From the NCBI RefSeq assembly GCF_001625655.1, contig NZ_AUYB01000119.1, forward strand, positions 1-35,614: a stretch of DNA of 35,614 nucleotides, written 5' to 3'. Positions 1-7,331 of this stretch are shown in pieces. Position 1 is the first letter of the stretch, and each line of letters opens with the position of its first letter. This stretch comes from Pseudoalteromonas luteoviolacea DSM 6061. GTDB lineage: Bacteria > Pseudomonadota > Gammaproteobacteria > Enterobacterales > Alteromonadaceae. The position numbers and the translations under genes are program-made. The notes below the pieces were generated by a model. It saw nothing but the letters and a program-made list of their open reading frames with translations, was not told the DNA's origin and made no database searches.

Positions 1-1
1 A

Positions 2-247
2 GCGATGGACACAGCACTTGCAGCCAAAGCTGATACAGCAACAGTGATTACCCAGTTATCAGCAAAAGCAGATAAAACAGCGATGGACACAGCACTTTCA
101 GCCAAAGCTGATACAGCAACAGTGAACACTCAGTTATCAGCAAAAGCAGATCAAGCTGCTGTTAATACAGCTCTTGCTGCGAAAGCTGATACCACATCTG
201 TGAATACTCAACTTGCTGCAAAAGCAGATCAAACGTCAGTAAATACT
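2..247 (+). repeat. In-frame tandem repeats, 78-bp unit (39-bp half-units)
   Basis: The stretch 2-79 and the stretch 80-157 are nearly identical over 78 bases; differences include ctt-gca versus ctt-tca and attacc versus aacact. A third, more diverged copy follows at about 158-235. Each 78-base unit encodes two 13-residue half-units ending in AKAD. The high nucleotide identity of the first two copies suggests recent duplication. Copy number may vary between strains, and the array probably continues upstream. Confidence 0.85.
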
Positions 248-946
248 GCATTAGAAAGTACGCTTAAATTCAATGCGAATAAGTTGGTGTGGGCAGCAAA
301 TCAAGCTTATGAAATTGGTCAGGTTGTGAGGTTTGATTTGAGCGGTGATTTATTTGTGGCGATCAAAGCTGTAGATGATACAAGTACTAAAGCCCCATTT
401 ATGGATGCAGAACATTGGACTTTGTTAATGAGCGGTATTCCTTCAGTGAGCACCAATAAAAAAGTAATATTTACTACAACTAGCCAACACAATGGTGCTC
501 TTGGAGGCATTGCTGGTGCAAATGCAATTTGTCAAAGTGAAGCTGATTCTAGTGAAAGTGCACCTAAAGGTACATATAAGGCTTTGTTATCAGGCTACAA
601 TTCGCATGCCAAAAATGTCGTAAGCAATGTTAATTCATATCATAAAGTAGATGGGACATTGGTCGCTCAAAGTGGTGTTGTGGACTTCTTTAAAAAACCA
701 TTATTGTCACCGCTGAATATGAACGCAAATGGTGAGATTGTCGGAGGTTACGTATGGACAAACACAAGCTTTAGTGGTTTTGCAAACGACTTTAATGCAT
801 GTAGTGGCTTCACTCGTCCCTTTGGTGAAGCTTGGTATGTAGAAACGAGATCATCTGTCAGTCACGCTGGATTTACAGATGGATGGATCAATACAGGTAC
901 GATCGCCTGTACTCAGAATGCACGTTTGTATTGTGTTCAACAGTGA
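2..946 (+). CDS. Fibre/adhesin-like protein with 13-residue repeats and C-terminal DUF1554 lectin-like domain (5' partial)
   Basis: The frame is open at the left edge (codon 2-4 is GCG), so this is a C-terminal fragment; the ATG at 5 is a repeat codon, not a start. Counting from that Met, residues 1-84 are tandem 13-residue units of the type TALAAKADTATVN / TQLSAKADQAAVN, with regularly spaced Leu, Ala and Val as in trimeric coiled coils of phage fibres and adhesins. Residues about 94-141 (W, then YEIGQVV, LFVAI and a closing W) look like a CBM5/12 chitin-binding-type module. Residues about 155-311 match the DUF1554 lectin-like pattern: GALGGIAGANAICQ, a central W and a closing RLYCV. Cysteines at 176, 266, 302 and 310 could form two disulfides, which suggests an extracytoplasmic location. 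The role is inferred to be surface attachment or a tail-fibre-like tip. The N-terminus, any signal peptide and the operon context lie outside the window. Confidence 0.75.
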   Translation, partial: AMDTALAAKADTATVITQLSAKADKTAMDTALSAKADTATVNTQLSAKADQAAVNTALAAKADTTSVNTQLAAKADQTSVNTALESTLKFNANKLVWAANQAYEIGQVVRFDLSGDLFVAIKAVDDTSTKAPFMDAEHWTLLMSGIPSVSTNKKVIFTTTSQHNGALGGIAGANAICQSEADSSESAPKGTYKALLSGYNSHAKNVVSNVNSYHKVDGTLVAQSGVVDFFKKPLLSPLNMNANGEIVGGYVWTNTSFSGFANDFNACSGFTRPFGEAWYVETRSSVSHAGFTDGWINTGTIACTQNARLYCVQQ

Positions 947-966
947 TACTAAAACAGAGTAATTCC

Positions 967-1001
967 AATGCCCACTCGATTATTTGAGTGGGCATTTTTT
1001 G
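967..1001 (+). terminator. Rho-independent terminator
   Basis: A perfect 10-bp stem (968-977 with 986-995, ATGCCCACTC/GAGTGGGCAT) has an 8-base loop and is followed by a T run. It lies about 20 bases after the stop of the fibre-like gene and closes that transcript. Confidence 0.92.
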
Positions 1002-1324
1002 TTTAAGTAGTAATGCCACCTTGCCATAAAAGCGCATCACAGAACTAAATGCCATAAATGTATTTGTATAATTCCAGTATCTCAGCCCATAAGTAACCTA
1101 AAAATTTATAATTGAATAATTGGTAGGTATTTTTGCTCTAAGTTGAGTTGGATTATTGATGATTATATTTACTTCGAAACTATAAGGATTTTAATAATAT
1201 AGTTTAAAAAAGAGGGGATGTATCAGTAATTATGCGTTCATGAGTTGCCAAACCATCTATTTATCAGAATACTAGTTGGCAACTTTTCGAACAGTTCAGC
1301 TCTGAAAGTAATGGTAATTTAAAA
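1002..1324. other. Intergenic stretch, no gene seen
   Basis: About 320 AT-rich bases lie between the terminator of the fibre-like gene and the 3' end of the minus-strand lipoprotein gene. I see no convincing reading frame, RNA gene or strong hairpin here. Confidence 0.5.
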
Positions 1325-2089
1325 TTACTGCTCTAGCCTGACTTCAAATTTATCCGAGTAACGCTCTTGAATGGCGCGTGCACGGCTACTGTCTGCGAAT
1401 TTACTGTCTAGGACTCCATGTCTTATCCGTTCCATGAATACCTGACCTTCGCACATCTTTTTAGTATTAAGGAGTGGGTCAACAAGACCGTCAAGTGATT
1501 CAAGGTTGATACTGTAGCTACCATCATCATCAATATTTCGAACTGTGGTACCTGTGCTTGTGTCATTGCCCTCATTGTTTTTACATGTGATGGTCAAAGC
1601 GAGATCGAGGGAAGTATCGGTTGCATCATCTGGTGTCCAGTTAATTTCAAGCGTTTCTTTTCTGAAGAATGACTGGTTTTTTTGGGGGGTAATTATTGTA
1701 AAAGGAGCGGGTAGTTTTAAAGTTGTTTCTAATGTTTCATTGCTTTCACCACGTACCAGTCGCACAGAGAATTGAGTGTCTTTTTCTGCGATATTAAAAA
1801 CAGCTCGGTAATCAATGTCGAAAAAGTCATCATCTTGCTCGAGCTCTTTGGTAACGCCAGCGGCGCGGGCTTCAAGTTTGTCTTTATCTGAAAGTTGAAT
1901 ATTGTTGCCATTTCGGCTGCTCACATTTAGCTCGGCAATTACTCTACTGCTTTCTCCTTGTGTCGTGACATAAATATCCGCCCAAATTGCTTCAGTTTTC
2001 ACATTTTCTGACTCAGTCGTCGAAGTTGAACAACCTAATAGTAGTGTTGATACTACTAGTGCACTAGCTGAGAGTTTTAATTGTTTCAT
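1325..2089 (-). CDS. Predicted lipoprotein of unknown function
   Basis: 254 residues. The N-terminus MKQLKLSASALVVSTLLLGC is a type II signal peptide with lipobox LLGC; Cys20 would be lipidated. The mature part begins with a Ser/Thr-rich linker, followed by an acidic, probably beta-rich half. From about residue 130 comes an Ig-like stretch (ITPQKNQSFF...LEINWTPDD) resembling the beta-sandwich pattern of Kre9/Knh1-type surface domains. Asp+2 retention signals are absent (Ser follows Cys), so outer-membrane sorting is plausible. No enzymatic motif is visible and I do not recognise the family. The ribosome binding site is weak. It appears monocistronic: 256 bases separate it from the next gene upstream. 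Confidence 0.7.
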   Translation of the reverse strand: MKQLKLSASALVVSTLLLGCSTSTTESENVKTEAIWADIYVTTQGESSRVIAELNVSSRNGNNIQLSDKDKLEARAAGVTKELEQDDDFFDIDYRAVFNIAEKDTQFSVRLVRGESNETLETTLKLPAPFTIITPQKNQSFFRKETLEINWTPDDATDTSLDLALTITCKNNEGNDTSTGTTVRNIDDDGSYSINLESLDGLVDPLLNTKKMCEGQVFMERIRHGVLDSKFADSSRARAIQERYSDKFEVRLEQ

Positions 2090-2318
2090 TTTGGTACCCG
2101 CGATTAAAGTGTGTACCTAATCTTAGAGACAAAAGGATAAAACTGAAATAACACTTAACAATTTTAAACAAATTATATTGTTCTTTTTAAGGCATGAATA
2201 TTCATATGAATTCAGAGGATGGTAGACATAATACTATTGGTCGGATTAATTGAACATCCATGTTCTCAGTAAAAATCCAGTCCATGATATCGAAACAATA
2301 TGGAGGCAAAATGAATTT

Positions 2319-2343
2319 TAATAAAGAGTGAGGAGAACACTCT
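2319..2343 (-). terminator. Probable terminator of the GGCT-like gene
   Basis: On the minus strand a 6-bp stem, AGAGTG/CACTCT (2325-2330 with 2338-2343), is followed by TTTATT. It begins only three bases past the stop codon of the gene ending at 2346. Confidence 0.55.
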
Positions 2344-2345
2344 GG

Positions 2346-2678
2346 TCACTTTTCTGAATATATCCAGCATGATTTACCGGATGCAAGTGGTGCTTTGATA
2401 CGCTGATAACATTCAGCTTCATATTTGTCAGCTTGTTCTAATTCGTCATCAGAGATGATAAATACAGTGCCAGATACTTTGCTTTGTGGATCATTGGATT
2501 TTTTTAAAATCGGATGGACCGTTTTTCCACTTGATGCGAGCACTTCCTCATCGGTTATTTCGACTTCTCCAAGTTCATAACCTATGAGAGTATCGGCAAA
2601 GCCACTCAGCTCTCTGCCGAATGTATCTATTTGTACTTGTTTAAGTTGTAAGGTGCCATAACTAAAAAGTGCGTGCAT
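2346..2678 (-). CDS. Gamma-glutamylcyclotransferase-like (AIG2/GGCT fold) protein
   Basis: 110 residues, typical of short bacterial GGCT-like proteins. The N-terminal FSYGTL (residues 5-10) is the family's substrate-binding YGTL loop. DKYEAECYQR (84-93) carries the conserved acidic residue (Glu87), the usual general acid/base, followed by the YxR motif. Known family members release 5-oxoproline from gamma-glutamyl compounds or handle gamma-glutamylamines; the substrate here cannot be read from sequence. It has no signal peptide, so it should be cytoplasmic. The start has only a weak ribosome binding site. The gene lies 82 bases downstream of the DUF6351-like gene on the same strand, but a functional link is not evident. 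Confidence 0.8.
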   Translation of the reverse strand: MHALFSYGTLQLKQVQIDTFGRELSGFADTLIGYELGEVEITDEEVLASSGKTVHPILKKSNDPQSKVSGTVFIISDDELEQADKYEAECYQRIKAPLASGKSCWIYSEK

Positions 2679-2760
2679 TGAATCACTGCCTATGTATTTT
2701 CAATCAAAAAGTGACTGTACCACCCATATTACTGTTTTATAACCAGCTGTTTTTATTAAA

Positions 2761-4959
2761 TTACTCAACTCTAAGTACGGATTTTATATCGGCTTTCCTA
2801 TTATGTGCATTGTAAATCTGATGTGCTGGTATTCCTCTATCAACGCCATCATAATCACATACGCCTGCAGGAAAAATCGCCTTTAATTTGCTTATGTAAT
2901 CACTCAAGTCAATTGGTTCATAAAAGCCTTGAACCACGGCTTGTTCAATTGACACTAAAGGACATTTGAACATAGCCCCATCCCAATTACCTCCAGCTTC
3001 AATTCGGCTTGTGCTAAACATCGGAAAGCGAGTTTGGCATTTGCCACTTGCTTGGTTATTCCAAGTGCCATTAAAAACACTTTTACCAGTTGCGTATATC
3101 GAGCCATCACCATTAAAGCATGTGTCTTGAAGTGATTTAGGTTTAGAAGAAGCAACGGTATTTGCGTCAGATGAGTGTAACGCTACAAGCCATTTATCCA
3201 TCATCTCAAATGCACTTTGAGTAGGGTTATGGTCTTTGTGTGCGACCCAAATGACATGGTTTTTACTATGCCCATTAGCTGATTCGATCCTTAATCGACT
3301 ATAAAAAGAGGCTGACATGTGATGCATATCTAATTCATTTTCTAGGTAGTGTCTTGCATCAATGATTGGGATATTAACGCGGCCTATGAATACTTGGCCT
3401 GATTGGTATGCTCTATTCATCGCTTTGATTGAGCCTTCATGCCTTGGTGCTACTTCACCCACAGGGGTGGTTATATTATGGTTACCCCATAAAGTGAGCC
3501 AAATTGGTATTTTATGGCCGAACGGCAACGCGATACTCTCTTGTCGCATTTCACCTTGTGGTTTCCAACTACCTATATTGGCGTTTATATGTAAAAACTC
3601 TTCTACAGATATCAGTTTGTTTTTAAGTGCATTCAAACCATATTGTACGCCAACATTATCCCATGTACTTAGACCTTGCGCATTTTCATCTTTACCAAAT
3701 ACATGAGACATATCTTGCCAATAGCTCCAGTGAGTTGAGTCTACTACTTGTTCAGAAAACAACTCTCTGATAAATCCTTGCCTAGGGTTATTAATAAACG
3801 CGGACAATCCAAAATACCCATTGATACACTCGCTATTCCCTTCAGGGAAGCTCGGTACAAATCCTGACATAAGTTGGTTGAGTGGCTGCAGAAAGCCCGC
3901 CTTTTGCGGAAAGCCATTGATTGCATTCATACCTTCAATCAGTCTGCGTCGTTCCCAGTTGCGCCAAGCTTTTTTATCACTGGCTCTGAAAGTGAAATAA
4001 TTGTTTAACAAATCACAGTCAAGTGCATAAGTGGTCTGAGTGATCATATCTGGGTAGCTATACAGAGGTATTAACCCATCCAGAATGCCCGTGCTATTTT
4101 GAGCTATGAGGTATTGCGCTAAACCGCCTCCAGAGCCACCTACACCAACAGTGTAAAGGGGGTTGCCATACAGGCTAACAAACTGTTTCTTTACTCTTCT
4201 TGCGGTGTCTTCAGCCAATAACATGTTGTATGTGTAGCTGGTTTTGTTGCCACTGGAGCTGATTACTGCATAACCGGCAAGCAGTTGCTCTGCTTGACGA
4301 GTCATCACACGAGATGCTTTTTGCCTGCCTTGACGAAAGCCGATCCCTGAGCCGCCATTAAATTGATAAATAAGACGTTTATTCCACTGAGATTGTGCAA
4401 ATCTGTCGCCAACTTCTTGTTTATCAATTGGCATTACGATGGTGTAAATAAAGCGATTTATTGTACCCTGTTCAACTCTAAATATTGGTATGTCTGTGAC
4501 TGAACTAACAGTTGAGTCTTTGAGCTTAACCGCTTTGAAGCCCTTATCTTGCCTTTCGAGTGTATAGTAGCTAATAGTCGTTTTTACCGAACAGTCCTTA
4601 CTGTAGCCTATTACCTCGTCGCCTTGATAAACTGGTACACCCAACCCTAGATGGTTGTCGACTTCTGGTTGGCCTAACTGTGAGTCTCTGGACATGCAAT
4701 AAAATGGGTATTGATTTGGCCCTGAATATAAGCTCTGTGTGGGACCTGTTGCTCCAATCGCAATTGGATAATTAAAGTGGTCTATTGGTCTTTCAATTTG
4801 GGAGATATGAGGTTCGACATTCAGTAAAAAGTTATCTTGCGCTGTGGCTTTGTTTTTTACTGCATACTTTCTGTCCTCATTTGCATAATCTAATTGCATC
4901 CAGACTAACCAAGCAAGCGAAGGAAGTAAGACCAAAATGATCAGTAACTTTTTCAGCAT
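2761..4959 (-). CDS. Membrane-anchored DUF6351-like hydrolase (alpha/beta-hydrolase type)
   Basis: 732 residues from the ATG at 4959. That ATG is preferred over an in-frame GTG at 4965 because the GAGG ribosome binding site (4966-4969) abuts the GTG and sits correctly spaced before the ATG. The N-terminus MLKKLLIILVLLPSLAWLVW is an uncleaved anchor or signal peptide. FNGGSGIGF (about 201-209) fits an oxyanion-hole strand, and VGGSGGG (about 272-278) is a GxSGG nucleophile elbow with Ser276. It is followed by LDGLIPLYSYPDMITQT and a DC.LL..YF stretch, the layout I associate with DUF6351 proteins and PHB-oligomer or tannase-like esterases. A late His in DARHYLENELDMHHM could complete the active site. 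Several Cys suggest an oxidised periplasmic domain. The substrate is unknown; ester hydrolysis is inferred. Confidence 0.62.
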   Translation of the reverse strand: MLKKLLIILVLLPSLAWLVWMQLDYANEDRKYAVKNKATAQDNFLLNVEPHISQIERPIDHFNYPIAIGATGPTQSLYSGPNQYPFYCMSRDSQLGQPEVDNHLGLGVPVYQGDEVIGYSKDCSVKTTISYYTLERQDKGFKAVKLKDSTVSSVTDIPIFRVEQGTINRFIYTIVMPIDKQEVGDRFAQSQWNKRLIYQFNGGSGIGFRQGRQKASRVMTRQAEQLLAGYAVISSSGNKTSYTYNMLLAEDTARRVKKQFVSLYGNPLYTVGVGGSGGGLAQYLIAQNSTGILDGLIPLYSYPDMITQTTYALDCDLLNNYFTFRASDKKAWRNWERRRLIEGMNAINGFPQKAGFLQPLNQLMSGFVPSFPEGNSECINGYFGLSAFINNPRQGFIRELFSEQVVDSTHWSYWQDMSHVFGKDENAQGLSTWDNVGVQYGLNALKNKLISVEEFLHINANIGSWKPQGEMRQESIALPFGHKIPIWLTLWGNHNITTPVGEVAPRHEGSIKAMNRAYQSGQVFIGRVNIPIIDARHYLENELDMHHMSASFYSRLRIESANGHSKNHVIWVAHKDHNPTQSAFEMMDKWLVALHSSDANTVASSKPKSLQDTCFNGDGSIYATGKSVFNGTWNNQASGKCQTRFPMFSTSRIEAGGNWDGAMFKCPLVSIEQAVVQGFYEPIDLSDYISKLKAIFPAGVCDYDGVDRGIPAHQIYNAHNRKADIKSVLRVE

Positions 4960-5090
4960 ACACACCTCGACTTACAGATTGCTTTACTACAAGTTTAGGA
5001 TTTCTAATTAGCGAGCGTTGTTATTTGTTTGTTATTTATAGTAAATCGATTTAGATAAAAGCAATTAAAAGAAAATAAATTAGCAGCTTA

Positions 5091-5139
5091 GAAAATAAAA
5101 TAATGCGTCGGTTGTAACCAATTTCTAGCAACAACCGAC
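5091..5139 (-). terminator. Probable terminator of the PepSY gene
   Basis: A 9-bp stem, GTCGGTTGT/ACAACCGAC (5107-5115 with 5131-5139), has a 15-base loop. On the minus strand it is followed by the T-rich GCATTATTTTATTTTC. It lies just downstream of the stop at 5155. Confidence 0.6.
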
Positions 5140-5154
5140 CTGTAATCTGGGAGG

Positions 5155-6264
5155 TTACCTACGCCTTTTTTTTCTTCTTTTTAACCAAATGTAACCACCA
5201 GTAAACCCAAGAAGTACAGGAGTGAAACCAAAAAATGCCCAAATCACCTTAGAGGTGTAGCCAGCGAAGTTTCCAAAATGGAGTTTTCTGAATGTATCAA
5301 TTAGTACAGCCAGAAAAGCCTGATCTCGAATATCGTAAGCAAATACGAAACCGCCGCTTTGAGCATTGAAAGATACTGTACTGGCGTAATCACTAATTAG
5401 TGGGTTACCTGTTGGCGTTTTACCATACAGTGTTATGGGTTGTTTCGGCTCACTGGGCATAAGTACGTATGTTGTTTGAAAGCCGGGTATATGGTTGGAT
5501 GCTTGTGAAAAAAGTCTGTCAAAATCTAAGTGGTTATTGTAGAGCCGTTCTGTAATTTGGTGATGTTCATGACCGTCATGGTGTTCTTGCCACTCATGAA
5601 GATATATAGCGATATTATAATATCCGCCTGTGATACCCAAAATTAAAAGTATCGGTGATGCAAGTGTGCCAGCCATTTTATGGACATCACTGAACACGAC
5701 CAGCAACCTCGAATTCCAACGCAGGGTGAAAACTCGCCGCCAAAATTTTCGGTATATGATGAGCCCAGAGACACCCAAGAAAATCAAAATCAACGCAAAG
5801 ATACTGGTAAACGCGGTTCCTAGATCCTTGTCGAGCCCTTCAATGTCATTTAATAGTAAAGTGTAATGAAGCTCAAGCAGCCAATCTGTAAGATAATGAT
5901 TGAGTTCAACAGGTTGACTGAGAACTTCACCAGTGAACGGGTTTGGGTGGGCTTTATACCAATTATCTGTGCCTTTTAGGAGCAGATAAATACGGTCTGC
6001 TTCTGTAAATTTTGAGTCGGGTTGTCCGAGTATTTCCCAGCTGCCTAATTCGTAATCCGGTAATTGCTTGTTAATACTTTTTATGAGCGAATTAACACTG
6101 AGCCGCGTGTCACTTGTTATGACTTGCGTGTGAGTTGGCATCAACAGCATATCTAGTTCTTTTTTGAAGACTAATATGCTGCCAGTAAAGCTAATTAAAA
6201 CAAAGGGAATAAGGCAAATAAATCCAAGCCAGCCATGTAATTGGTGCAGCTTTTTTTTAGACAT
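5155..6264 (-). CDS. PepSY-associated TM helix protein, probable iron-uptake reductase
   Basis: 369 residues with four apparent membrane segments (about 13-33, 150-172, 196-218 and 340-360). The opening LHQLHGWLGFICLIPFVLISFTGSILVF is the classic PepSY_TM start. Candidate haem or metal ligands are the His residues in HGWLG, LHYTLL and DVHKMAG, plus a His-rich loop (HDGHEHH, about residue 230). Family members (PiuB, FoxB, FsrB-like) sit in the inner membrane and are often encoded beside TonB siderophore receptors, where they are thought to reduce ferric siderophores. The receptor gene two positions upstream and a Fur-like site at 6352-6370 support that role. The C-terminus is very basic (RRKKRRR). 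Start ATG at 6264; the ribosome binding site is weak. Confidence 0.85.
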   Translation of the reverse strand: MSKKKLHQLHGWLGFICLIPFVLISFTGSILVFKKELDMLLMPTHTQVITSDTRLSVNSLIKSINKQLPDYELGSWEILGQPDSKFTEADRIYLLLKGTDNWYKAHPNPFTGEVLSQPVELNHYLTDWLLELHYTLLLNDIEGLDKDLGTAFTSIFALILIFLGVSGLIIYRKFWRRVFTLRWNSRLLVVFSDVHKMAGTLASPILLILGITGGYYNIAIYLHEWQEHHDGHEHHQITERLYNNHLDFDRLFSQASNHIPGFQTTYVLMPSEPKQPITLYGKTPTGNPLISDYASTVSFNAQSGGFVFAYDIRDQAFLAVLIDTFRKLHFGNFAGYTSKVIWAFFGFTPVLLGFTGGYIWLKRRKKRRR

Positions 6265-6351
6265 AAATTGAGTCGCTCAGGGGTTGAATTGTGCGAATTA
6301 TTGAAATTTATAGAGTGCTTATCACACAACAAAAGTGGTGATTATTTGTAT

Positions 6352-6370
6352 GATAATAAAAATGAAAATA
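6352..6370 (-). promoter_or_regulatory. Putative Fur box before the PepSY gene
   Basis: GATAATAAAAATGAAAATA matches 13 of 19 positions of the Fur consensus GATAATGATAATCATTATC by eye. It is about 90 bases upstream of the PepSY start, and its first GATAAT hexamer is perfect. The region is AT-rich, so chance similarity is possible. Confidence 0.4.
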
Positions 6371-6459
6371 GATATCAATTGCAAAATTTGAAACGTTTTA
6401 CACTTGATATCATTTTGAATAAAGCAATGTTTTACGTCACATTCGATGCTAGCGGGTGG

Positions 6460-7089
6460 TCAGTACTGGTCGAATTTTAACTCGCTAAAGTGTTGCTCAA
6501 TAACCGCTTTGTGGTCAGTTTTTTCTTTTATAAAAGTGCCTGCCAGTAATTCTTCTCTTTGCGATTCTAATTTGCTTCTTTGCTCATCTATAAGATCTTT
6601 AAGTTTTTCTTTATCTGAGATTTGTAACGCTTCTGAGCTGTTTACATCCTGCTCGGTTAGGTTGAGCATTTCAATTCTCACGCCCATTTCCTTATATTCT
6701 AAGAAATCAATACCGAGACTGCCAAATAGTAAAGCTTCGTTCACTTCGTGGGGCTCAATTTCGACCTCAATTGGCATGTCCATTATTTCAATTACGGTTT
6801 CTCTATATAGTTGCAGTTCTTGATTTCGCATGTCTAAGCTTGTATCGACGTGCTCGCGGGCGGCGTCGAGTGCTTGACGATAGTACTGCTGCGCTTGCTC
6901 TGTTATTTCCTCAAAATTGGTGTTAAGTGAAATAGGCATAACCAAATTGGGATCTGTATTTTTAGGTTTAGCTGTCAAGGCATCCTGTAGCGACTGCGAA
7001 AAAGCAGCATGATTGTTCATATTTCTTTGAGTTGTTGAATACTGAGTTTGGTCAAACTTTGAGAGATTGCCTCCCGAGATAATATTCAT
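6460..7089 (-). CDS. Hypothetical soluble helical protein inside the iron-uptake group
   Basis: 209 residues from the ATG at 7089 (MNIISGGNLSKF). This start is chosen because AAGGAC lies at the right distance upstream; a longer frame reaching 7134 lacks a ribosome binding site. There is no signal peptide or membrane segment. The N-terminal 60 residues are rich in Asn, Gln and Ser and probably disordered. Residues about 60-105 and 165-209 are charged and predicted helical, with an acidic central part (IEVEIEPHEVNEALLFGSLGIDFLEYKEMG). I do not recognise a family. It is on the same strand as the receptor and PepSY genes, but gaps of about 195 and 240 bases and the terminator at 7290-7322 suggest its own promoter. 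Confidence 0.65.
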   Translation of the reverse strand: MNIISGGNLSKFDQTQYSTTQRNMNNHAAFSQSLQDALTAKPKNTDPNLVMPISLNTNFEEITEQAQQYYRQALDAAREHVDTSLDMRNQELQLYRETVIEIMDMPIEVEIEPHEVNEALLFGSLGIDFLEYKEMGVRIEMLNLTEQDVNSSEALQISDKEKLKDLIDEQRSKLESQREELLAGTFIKEKTDHKAVIEQHFSELKFDQY

Positions 7090-7289
7090 CGATACGTCCT
7101 TTTCTGTTACCAATAGAGTGACGGGTAATCTCAAAAGCTGCCGTGATTAGCCATCAGAGTTCATTAAGCAATTAATAAACCAACTTCATGAAAGTAGATG
7201 CTTTTTTGTTTGGAAGGGTATTTAGGTCAAAAATGGCTGTGTCGTTAGGGGGACAGTTAAAATATCAAAAGTGATAGTTATAAATCTAT

Positions 7290-7322
7290 GAGAAAATAAA
7301 GGCGGCAATTTGCCGCCTTTAT
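7290..7322 (-). terminator. Rho-independent terminator of the siderophore receptor gene
   Basis: A perfect 11-bp stem, ATAAAGGCGGC/GCCGCCTTTAT, has loop AATTT and is followed on the minus strand by TTTCTC. It starts 10 bases past the receptor stop. It separates the receptor transcript from the next gene. Confidence 0.88.
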
Positions 7323-7331
7323 ATCTGTACT

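Noticed and set aside
2301..2331. Strong GGAGG followed by ATG and a six-codon frame on the plus strand (MNFNKE)
   Set aside because: It is too short, ends at once in TGA, and overlaps the terminator hairpin of the convergent gene.
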